Shown here in pieces: positions 10,250 through 18,696 of a DNA stretch of 64,000 nucleotides. Below the pieces are notes generated by a model. That model was not told where the DNA came from. It did not search any database and worked only from the letters and a program-made list of their open reading frames with translations. A program made the translations under genes and the position numbers. The stretch covers positions 544,274,358-544,338,357 of the forward strand of contig NC_135497.1 in the NCBI RefSeq assembly GCF_052857255.1, written 5' to 3'. This DNA is from Amblyomma americanum. Its lineage: Eukaryota; Arthropoda; Arachnida; Ixodida; Ixodidae. The number at the start of each line of letters is the position of its first letter. Within the stretch, counting starts at the first letter, position 1.

Positions 10250-11110
10250 TGTTTTTTATAGCATTATTTATTGCCTCTGGTCATAAGCGCAGTTAGAAAG
10301 AAAAGAGTGGGTGCGTGTTAAATGAAGGAGAAAAGGCGGGCCGAGGAGAGCGTGGTGATGTGGGCTCTGCGTCCAAGCCATATACGAGGACGGGTTGTCT
10401 GGCTGGAGACCCGCTGCTGCAAGGTGGCAAATTCTGGTTGGCTTAAGCGCCGGGCAAACCCACAAGTGGGGAATGTCAGCCTCTGTATCTTGTGAGTTGT
10501 AGACTGGACACCCTAGGTGGGGATATAAGTTGCAAAATTGAGGCCAAGGCCACGTCCCAGTTATGGCAGGTGTGAGGGCAGCCCCAACCCACATCTTTAG
10601 GAGGAGAACCTCCTCTGCACGGGTAAAACCGTGGCGGAGGGCTATCGCACATGGAGGGACGAGAGCACGTGTGCGGAACCGGAGGTGTTTCTTTCTCATG
10701 AGAAGGAGGGTAGCATCACCCGTGCTGAGGAATTGAGGCATTGATATGGGTTGGTCCCCCAAACGGGTTGCAGAATCCGCAGAGCTTTGTGAATTCAGCA
10801 GGTCACGTGGGACCCACTCAATTCAAATGGCTTGCGGGGTGTGAGCCGCCAGGCGATGTATATTCTGGCAGATTTCTGGGCTGCGGCTGACGCATCGGAG
10901 TAGACGTGTTGCTTGAAGGGCATCTGTGCGGATGATAATGTTGGCTTTAGGGAGAAAGATAACTGCGACTACAGAGCGAAGCGCTTCTTGTATAACAACC
11001 AGCTCGGCACAGAAGAAAGAAGGGGGTTCTGCGAATCGAAACCGGGCCATCTTGTTAAGTGCAGGCTTGCAGGGGCAGCAAACTGCAGTCGTTTCACAGT
11101 CCTGGATTAT
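10250..11110 (-). mobile_element. 3' part of an RNase H-bearing LINE (I/R1/LOA-like)
   Basis: The minus strand from about 11110 encodes the middle of an RNase H domain: FCAELVVIQEALRSV (the conserved Glu block) and IIIRTDALQATRLL (Asp block). A frame change near 10800 is followed by a C-terminal domain with CPVYNSQDTEADIPHLWVC, the Cys/His signature common after RNase H in such elements. The 3' end is near 10250 with AATAAATAATGC. The reverse transcriptase is missing. A shorter copy of the same 3' end is at 8068-8212. Confidence 0.7.
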
Positions 11111-12502
11111 AGCTTCAACAAGTATAGTAATTCAGCCACGGGGTAGGTGACTACCTTGTTCCGCCATGCTCAAACGGAATGGCATCCAGATCGGGCGATG
11201 TCTTTCGTTTAGCCTCATGTATTTGCTGCAAGCAGCTCAGATATCATAAAAGGAGCCACCTACCAGTGCAGTCTTGAATTTGTTTACAGTGCTTTATTTG
11301 TTTTGAAAAAATGAAATAAAGAATCCTGATTGTTTTTATTCGTTCTGCCTTAATTGCAAGTTTGTCAACTGCTTAGTACATTTACAAATCTAATTCTAGA
11401 GAAATAAATACAAAGCATATTGTAATCCTTGCCACCAGATTTGAATATGGCTTCCCAGTCAATCAATTATTCTTTGTTCACCATTATTCCGCTCATGACA
11501 AAGGCTAGCTATAAGAACAAAAAAGCTGCTATCAGGAGCTTGACGACGTTCTTGCTCCTGTTTGCTCGGCAGTGCGGAAAGTAGAGGGTGTACAAATCGA
11601 GAATTCTTGATCAACTGGAACATTATGCAGTGTTCGGAGTTTGTAGCATGTAGCACTTTAGATTGATAAAGGTGCGAATGATAACCTTAATTCAGGGTGC
11701 AGATTTGTTCAAACACCTGATGCACTGCATAGCATTCCCTTAGCTCACACACTGACTGCCCATGTCTTTATAAGACGAACAACTTATGCACAATTTCGGC
11801 TTTGGAGCAAAACTGCTTCTTAAGTAATATTCTGCTATGATGCCGTAATTACTATTTCAACTCCGACAAGAAACTCTGCATTCGAGCTGTTTTCTTGTGC
11901 CTCTGTTCTTATTGCCACATCCGCCTCATTTTTAATCAGAATTTTGATAGGTGTCCTTCGTGCCTAAATGTTTCCCGTTATTGGGCTGTCTGTAGAGCAG
12001 TGGTCGGGCGAGCAATAAATATAATGTCACCCTGCCCGAAGTGCCAATGTCATAACGAGCAGGAGAGAGGAATATTGGAGCAAGCTTAATAAGAAAAATT
12101 TTTGCTGTAATGCTAATAATGCAGGTACATGATACTTGCTGCAGCGTGTACCCATGCTAAATACGTAGTGCAGAGTTTTGAGGGAAGTGAAGTTGTTCTT
12201 CAGGGGAGTGCCTTTGGGCATTTTCGCAATGCACACAGTGCATGCGATTAGATTGATGTTCACCGATAAACCAACTTCCATCTAAATTAACGGTAAGTTC
12301 ACTTCGCTTATGACTGCAATGTGCTAGCCCGTTGTGCCATTGGTGGTGCGGGCTGGGCAACAATTTTTTTTCATTTTTTCTCTGCCCACACTAATGTACA
12401 ATATGCTGAGCCGCAGCAGCATATTTCCTTCATGACGTCCCTCAAACCAGTAAAAGAAATTGCCCGTTTCGTTTTTACCCACGAAAAGTTCTGCCCAGAT
12501 GG
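11111..12502. other. Unassigned; contains plus-strand polyadenylation-like signals
   Basis: No domain is recognised. GAAATAAAGAATCC near 11315 resembles a polyadenylation signal on the plus strand, but no coding sequence ending just before it is seen. Confidence 0.35.
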
Positions 12503-12850
12503 CCCTCAATTGGAAACTTTTGCTTTCCACTTGACCCACAAATGGAACCACTTTCCTGTTATTTGGCCGCCAGTTTCATCCATTTGGCTCTCAAGTGGGA
12601 ATTGATGGTTGGTGGGAACTTGACCATTTACTTCCACTTAGTCCCCAATTGGGACCAGTTGGGCTCCAACTGGGATTCAATGTGGAACCAGTTGGTGGGA
12701 ATTGAACCATTTGCTTCCCATTTGGTCTCCAACTGGGACCAGTTGGCTTCCAACTGGGATTCAAAGTGGAACTAGTTGGCTTCCAACTGGGACCAGTTGC
12801 TCCCAGTTGAAACCAGTTACTCCCAGTTGAATTTCCAGTTGAAGATTTTC
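12503..12850. repeat. AACTGG-rich minisatellite, array B
   Basis: Degenerate units such as CCAACTGGGACCAGTTGG and CCCAATTGGGACCAGTTG repeat over about 350 bases, cleanest at the right end. The array ends at GAAGATTTTCACCTGGGCAG, the reverse complement of the junction that starts array A at 225. Two copies of one element in opposite orientation are the simplest reading. Confidence 0.75.
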
Positions 12851-12860
12851 ACCTGGGCAG

Positions 12861-13569
12861 GAGAGACACGCTACCTGCACCAGCGGAGATCTGCTTTCAT
12901 TCGTACAGTGCTTGCAAGGTGCGCCGGCGTTTGAAGCAAGGCGCTTCTATAACACGAGAAGAATTTAGACGAACAAACTTTCGCTTTCTCATTAGCAAAA
13001 GCTGCGTACTTCTTCCGTGGGCGCGAAGGGTTAGCGTTACACACGAGAGCATTGAAGTCAGGCGGTTTCTAATAATGGTATTCATAATGTATACGTGCCA
13101 TTGAAGACAGGAGGACATTTGCAGCCCAAAGGTGTGCATCCAGCACGGCATGGCCCCCGTCAAACGTCTTTGGAACAGTGCTGACACGCACCAGGCGCTT
13201 CCCGACGCCACGACCGCCGCAAACGACGCTGCGGCGCATGCGTCGCTCATTCCGCGTGAGCGGCAGTGCGTAGTAGCGCAGCTGCGAGCTGTATTTCTCC
13301 GCGAAAGAATGAAGTTCGACAAAGAGTGGCACACTTCTCGTTTTTTTAAGCAGATATAGCGCGTGTCGTGTGTATGATGTGTTTGAATTGCTTTCTCATA
13401 GGGTCCTGCTCATACGTGCACAGATTCAAAAGCTCAAAGTTTAATTGCACGTTTTAATGGTAACGTAGGAGAAGCGATTTTGAAGCGAGGTCTATCGCTG
13501 CGCCGCCTCAGCTTGCCACGTTCGGTATTTTCAGTGTAGGGTAACGTCACGCCGGTTTTTCGCCGATAG
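12861..13569. other. GC-rich, CpG-rich stretch without a recognised gene
   Basis: Both strands are partly open between 13069 and 13334, but no family is recognised. The sharp rise in GC compared with the flanks suggests exonic or promoter DNA rather than a transposon; this is inference. Confidence 0.3.
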
Positions 13570-14085
13570 GTGCCGCTCACAAGCAGAAAGGTGCGGGCAG
13601 CGCGGAAGACCCGGAGCCCGTTCAGGTGGAACCGGAGCTCCACATCGAAGACGCGGAGGTCGGAGTCGTGAACGAGGGCGCCACGGGGCTGTGCGCTGTG
13701 AGTGAAGGCGACGTCTCGCAGGCATCGGCCGGTGTGAACTGCGGGGAGTACTCGCATGGTGGCCGTCACAGGGACACTGGTGGCAGCGCCAACAGCTATA
13801 CAGGGCCCACGCCTGAGAGTGGCCGATCCAATGCTGGGGAGGACGACTGCAAATGCTCTCCTTGCTCGACTCTGCCATCCCTCAATGATGAACATCACCG
13901 CGATACCGAGACTGGCAGACCAGAGGTCGGTGAAGATTGCCCGTTCGCAGATAAGTCGTGCAGACAAGGCTTTCCACTGCGATATGTTTTCGAGCGACTG
14001 TGCCGATCAGATATGCAGAGAAGCTGAGGTACGCATTGAAGGCTTGAAACGCCAGATCAGTTTCTACGACGAGCTGACTAAATGA
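13570..14085 (+). CDS. Unrecognised coding-like region, possibly a terminal exon
   Basis: Behind a pyrimidine tract and AG (TTTTTCGCCGATAG) the plus strand is open to 14027, reading an acidic, Gly/Ser-rich low-complexity protein (GAAHKQKGAGSAEDPEPVQV onward). From about 13930 another frame looks more protein-like: ICREAEVRIEGLKRQISFYD then ELTK and a stop at 14085, probably a coiled coil. A frame change near 13930 would join the two. GC is much higher than in the neighbourhood. A polyadenylation-like CAATAAACTG follows at about 14420. An antisense frame (13434-13967) is also open, so strand choice is not certain. No function is assigned. Confidence 0.35.
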
Positions 14086-14577
14086 AGAGAGACTGTTGTG
14101 CGTATCCTTCTACACAGAGAGGCAGCGAAAGAAATTTATGTGAAGTGACTGTGCATAAATGAGCACATTTGCCAATACCCGCCGCCCACATTCGCTGCCC
14201 TCGTAGGAATCGTCTGAGCCTCTTTTGTTTTTATTTCCTCATAAAATGCTTTTCAGGTAATATCTATAAATTTTTTTGCTTCTTGCTTTATGACGCAATG
14301 GCTGTTGTGTTCTTCACCAGATACCATAATTTTGAGCTTCCCGTCTCATTCCCACTGGATTATGCCCTTAGTCCATTCATTGTTCGTGGGATGCTTTCTG
14401 AAGCATTGTGTTCTGTTGTTCAATAAACTGCAGGATTACCCAAGGACTACAGACTGATAAGTACAACTCCAGTTATCAGTGAAGCTCAGTCAAGATTCAG
14501 AGCCGCCGAACAGAAAGGACGATATCCGAAATGCGCACCGTCATCTCTCGGCTCTCCGAGAACTACAGTATTTCCCG

Positions 14578-14700
14578 CCCAAATTAATCAAAACGCGAGA
14601 TTATTTAATCTTTGTGCCATTCAATTTATTCCAGGTGCCACAGAAATTAATCCAAGCGCTGAAGCATTTAATCCAAACGCCAGCGAATTTAATCCTCATG
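14578..14700. repeat. Short tandem repeat, AATTTAATCCAAACGCC-type
   Basis: Units of about 21 bases, each containing ATTTAATC or ATTAATCC followed by AAACGC- or AAGCGC-like bases, repeat five or six times with drift. Confidence 0.55.
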
Positions 14701-16250
14701 CATTCTCACACTGGACCCCTCTAACTTAAAACGCGGTCTGCAGATCCCAGACGCGTTATTGATGAGTTGTTACTGACAAAGCATTAGACACCCAATGAGC
14801 AAGTAATAACTTTTTAATCATAACAAATAAGGGCCGGGCATTTATACCACCCACCACATCAACCGAGGTACTAGGTGAGCGTGAAGCACATTGCAGATAT
14901 GCATCTGTGGTGTCCTGCAACTCGCATCATCATGTCACACCTTTATTATTCTGATAAGATGAGCGACCCACATTAAGGTGATGACTGAGATAAACTCCCT
15001 GTAATCAGCCGATAGTCCACTCGCATGACTTCGCATCACTTGCAACATGACGTCCCACATTCTCAACCAAAGTCATGAGGGGTATGGAACGAAACGTTAT
15101 ATCGGATGTAATGACGCTATCACTCCGACACACCTTCAGCTAGCATATTCAGTGTGTTCCTACAAGAAATTATTAAACTGCGCAAAGATGTGCAATTCTC
15201 CCTGCCTTATAAAATGAAGTGACTTTCAGCAAAGGGGCGGCACTTTCGCGACCCAACAACACTGGTATCGGATTACCCTGGTCAATAGGGCTATCCTTTG
15301 CACACAGCTGTTCCGTTGAGTCCACTCTCCGCTCTCACGGGACTTGCAGTATCATGCATCACATCAAGTCTCTATTGCAAGCTTATCGCTAACTCTAAGC
15401 GCTTTCGCTGCGTCATTACAAGTTGTGACGCAACAAGCAGCGGATTTCATCATAAAGAGACGTTATGGGAACCTTGCAGTGATAGGTATGAAACCAATCG
15501 GTTTTCCCTCTGTAATAAGGCTGTCGGGATGATGATACGTGTTAGACAAGTCATCATTCGGCGTCATGTGACTTGCAGTATTATGAATGACGACACGTCA
15601 CTTTCGCAACCCTATGATGTTGGGTACAAAATCTGGGTACTCCGGATCAGTAGCTGGGCGCTCTAACCACTGAGCCACATCGGTGGGTCTGAGCCGGAGT
15701 ACCCGGGTTGGAACCGCTGTTGGAATAGGTATTGCCGGTTCGGCGCAGAGTGGATGATTTCAATGACTTACACACCGAATAATCAAGAATACTTCGCCGC
15801 CAAATGAGCGTCAGTGTGAAGTGTTAGCCTTTCAGTGATTTACAGGAGTTCCATACCTTTGTCATAAACCTTTTATATATTCATCTTGCTGTGAATTTGA
15901 TGACTAAACATGCGCTCTGAAACTGCACAAATTTATTCTTGGGAGACTATGCAGGATTGGTTTGTTAGCCGAGAGAGTCAAATTTCTTACAGGCGAAGAG
16001 TGATTTAATTGCAGTTCATAGCGGACCTGTGTGAGTCGCCTTGCATTGTGAGTTCCATGTCACATGTCATCACAATTCAGCGCGGGAGATACGAAGGAGA
16101 AGTGCCAGTCGTATGCGGCGCACTCGGAAGAAGTAATTTGCTGCAATGATCCTTCCGCGGCCCTGGCTAGCATTGCACGTCTATGGCCTTTTTTTGTGAG
16201 ATTCACTGGGGTTTTCAGCAAATCGTGTTCATGCTCACGGAGGAAGCCTT
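14701..16250. other. Unassigned; includes a lone SINE-head-like piece at 15634-15690
   Basis: Phrases such as GACTTGCAGTAT, CAATAGGGCT and AATAAGGCTG recur at about 15300-15600, hinting at a degenerate tandem structure. The piece at 15634-15690 (TCCGGATCAGTAGCTGGGCG then CTAACCACTGAGCCAC) matches the minus-strand tRNA head of the SINEs at 31280-31358. Nothing coding is recognised. Confidence 0.4.
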
Positions 16251-16898
16251 TTACGGAGGATTTGAATTTAAAAAAAATTCTTTTGCGGGATTGAAAAACG
16301 GGCTGTATGGAGGAAGCCGCCTCACAGAGTGGCTTTCCGCAGCGACGATTGCACTTTCGGCGCGGCTGTGCGCTGGCGCGTTCTTGAATATGAACACTGC
16401 CTGTGTATCGGGGTCCTGCTCGCGTACCTTTCTGGAAGCCTCAGCAAGGAAGTCGTTGAATGTGGCCCAGTGAACTTTGTCAGCTATGCTGTAGTGGAGC
16501 AGTCCTTCTGGAGACATGCAAACCAAGATATTCAGGTTGGCGCCTTTCGTGCTTGGCACGAGTCTCGCAGCTGGCACGCCGCGCTGGGCTCTCGCGAAGC
16601 TTCGTGTACACAAAACATTGTAGTTCATTCCATCCACATAGTAGTGGGCCAGAGCGGTTCCTTGGTTCTGCAGCCATTGCGCGTAATTTCTGCCGTCGCG
16701 CTTCATTTCAAGGCGGTTTATTTCAACTGGCCTGCGCGTTGCAAGTTTCAGTGTGCAGGCGTGCCCGTCGAGAAGGCGGTCAACAGTGGACTTGCTGATC
16801 CGAATTTCTGGGAACCTCTCAATTAGCGAGTTTCCTATCGCATCCAGTGAAGACGCAGAATTGCTGTCAGCAATGTGGCACAAAGTCTTCTTCACAGT
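16251..16898 (-). pseudogene. Tc1/mariner-type (IS630-like, DDE) transposase, catalytically dead
   Basis: The minus strand carries about 214 codons without a stop. End of the DNA-binding region: RISKSTVDRLLDGH (residues 32-45). DDE domain: AHYYVDGMNYNV with Asp88, RGANLNILVCMSPEGL-like block, VHWATFNDFL, then AVFIFKNAPAH where the second catalytic Asp is Lys171, and LPPYSPFFNPAKEFF where the catalytic Glu position is Lys205. In active relatives these read FDNAPAH and NPVE. The N-terminal helix-turn-helix is cut off at 16898 by a different repeat. No terminal inverted repeats were identified. Confidence 0.8.
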
Positions 16899-16939
16899 CT
16901 AGCCGAACTTTTGGGTTTAGCCTCCGCATTTCTTTGCCT

Positions 16940-17813
16940 CTTATCTATCAGTAGCTGCAATCGCGGTAAGAGAATGGATAAAGAAGGTAGTGAAAGAAGC
17001 AAGGAACGACGAGGTGCCATAGTGAATGGCTCTGGAATAATTTGGACCACCTGGGAATGCTTAACGTGCACTGACATCGCATAAAACATGGGCGCCTTAG
17101 CGTTTCGCTCCATCGAAACTCTGCGCTCTCAGTGTGTTGATTTTCGAGGTGATACGCGCGAGCTATTGAGCGAATGAACGGAAGTCGCGTAAGTCGCGTG
17201 CTTCCGTGCGGTCCTTGCTCCCTGTCACGTAGTGTTTATGGTGTTGCCAAGGTGAATCAACCACAATTCTCGGCTGTACTGGTACATCCTCACGTGCGAC
17301 GGAAAAATTTGAAATTGGATTTTGGGGAAAGGAAATGGCGCAGTATCTCACATCTCAGCGGACGCCCAACCGCGCTGTTAGGGAAGGAATAAAGGATAGA
17401 CTGAGAGAAGAAAGGAAGAAAGAGGTGGCTTAGTAAAGGGCTCCGGAATAATTTCGACCACCTTAGAATGCTTAACGTGCACTGACATCGCATAGAACAC
17501 GGGCGCCGTTGCGTTTCGCCTTAATCGAAACGCGGCCGCCGCGGTCGGGTTCGATCCCGGGTACTCTGGATCAGTAGCGAAGAGCACTAACTGAACTACC
17601 ACGGCGGTTTTTGCCACGGGGGCAAGTCTCAAAATACGAGTGCAGCGTGCACAGCGCACCTAGCGAAACCCATACCCGGCTAGACGCTACCGCTCTATAG
17701 CTTTGCATTTTATTTATATGACTATGCTCCGTCATGTAATTTATCCCTCCCGAGTTTTGTTCCTTTTGCTTTACTGAAGCCGAGTTCATTGGATCAAATT
17801 GTATACGCGGGGT
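16940..17813. repeat. Composite 0.85 kb repeat, copy 1
   Basis: Nearly the same sequence recurs in direct orientation at 22768-23642. It consists of a headless minus-strand SINE body, a unique middle (about 17110-17320, GCGAGCTATTGAGCGAA to GTACATCCTCACGTGCGACG), a full minus-strand SINE, and a right part ending GCGGGGT. The right border abuts the 3' end of the RNase H LINE. Confidence 0.8.
17392..17607 (-). mobile_element. tRNA-derived SINE inside composite repeat copy 1
   Basis: The minus strand has the head with CCGGGATCGAACCCGACCG at the B box, then GGCGCCCGTGTTCTATGC and GATGTCAGTGCACGTTAAGC, and a purine-rich tail region. It shares body motifs with the copies at 901-1131 and 31065-31358. 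A second body-only piece is at about 16965-17115. Confidence 0.75.
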
Positions 17814-17815
17814 TG

Positions 17816-18451
17816 GTTGTGAAACTTTATTTCCAGCGGACATAGAGGAGCGACACGACGTCGCCCCCCGCTTAAACGGCGGCCGCTATCCCTTGGGCAG
17901 CGGCGGCGTCTTCAGCCAGCTGGAGGAGCTTGATCTGTATCCCCGGGTCGGGGCTGAGCAATAGAGCCTCCCAATGAGCAGAGTCGGTAATGAAGTGACT
18001 CGCGGGTAGGGACTGCGGGCAGTTCCAGATCATATGATTTGGATCGGCTTTCTCATCACAATTTTTGCATTTGTTTGAGTAGAGTCCTTCCGAATAGAAG
18101 CTACACAATTGGGGATTTGGATAGGTGTTAGTTTGAAGTTTACGCCAGGCTTTGGCCTGTTGCTTGGAGAGCGTTTTATCTGCTGGTGGGAATCTGAGTC
18201 TTGCAAGCCTGTAGTGCTGCAGGATTTCTCCGTAAGAAAACAACCTGTCCTTGCCAGAGTATAGGGCGGGTGGGCTGCACGACCCAGCTCGGCGGGACAG
18301 TTCTCGAGCTAGGTTATGAGCCGCCTCATTACCAGCAAGGGAAGCATGAGCAGGCGTCCAGATTAGGCGAATGCGCCGCGTGGGCTGATAATTTAGCAGA
18401 ATCCGTGCTGCTTGTGGGGAGATTCTTCCAAACGTGTAGTTACGTATAGCC
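17816..18451 (-). pseudogene. RNase H LINE, 3' half (split by an RTE)
   Basis: Reading the minus strand from 18451, the frame starts KLAIRNYTFGRISPQAA and continues through the RNase H C-terminal signature WTPAHASLAGNEAAHNLARE, then a Cys/His segment CKNCDEKADPNHMIWNC, and stops at about 17872. A polyadenylation-like GGAAATAAAGTTTC lies in the short 3' untranslated region. The 5' half is at 21666-22623; the RTE at 18462-21655 separates them inside the catalytic domain. Any amino-terminal extension of this frame beyond 18451 is antisense RTE leader, not LINE protein. Confidence 0.85.
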
Positions 18452-18461
18452 AATTTTGAGT
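18452..18461. repeat. Target site duplication, left copy (AATTTTGAGT)
   Basis: The ten bases AATTTTGAGT occur here and again at 21656-21665, exactly bounding the RTE. They are duplicated LINE coding sequence (minus-strand codons Ser-Lys). Confidence 0.9.
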
Positions 18462-18462
18462 T

Positions 18463-18534
18463 GCAGCGATGGCGTAGAGGTAGAACATCCGCCTCGCGTG
18501 CAAGAGGACCGGGGTTCAAATCCTGGTGCCGCGC
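18463..18534 (+). promoter_or_regulatory. tRNA-like 5' leader with polymerase III A and B boxes
   Basis: The segment has TGGCGTAGAGGTAGAA (A-box-like), an arm CCTC...GAGG around GCGTGCAA, and GGTTCAAATCC, a full B-box match. The acceptor-stem pairing is imperfect. The equivalent segment starts RTE-2 (63553-63624) and is seen diverged in RTE-3 (from about 40103), so it belongs to the RTE rather than being a chance neighbouring SINE. Confidence 0.75.
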
Positions 18535-18696
18535 AATTCTCCACCGGGATTAAAAAAAAATAAAAATCCGCGTGTCGATGGAATTGCATAACCAGGCCTG
18601 GAGTGCGGCCTTATCTCGGTGACCAGAACCGACAACGCACTCTCTCACCAGAGCAGGATTTGGCCACCCTGGTGTAGTACTTGGCCACAACCTTCT

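Noticed and set aside
13434..13967. A 177-codon antisense open frame
   Set aside because: High GC keeps several frames open here; the plus-strand frame has an acceptor before it and a protein-like end, so it is preferred, though not proven.
18463..18534. A tRNA gene next to the RTE
   Set aside because: Acceptor pairing is imperfect and the same segment opens RTE-2 and RTE-3 inside their target duplications.
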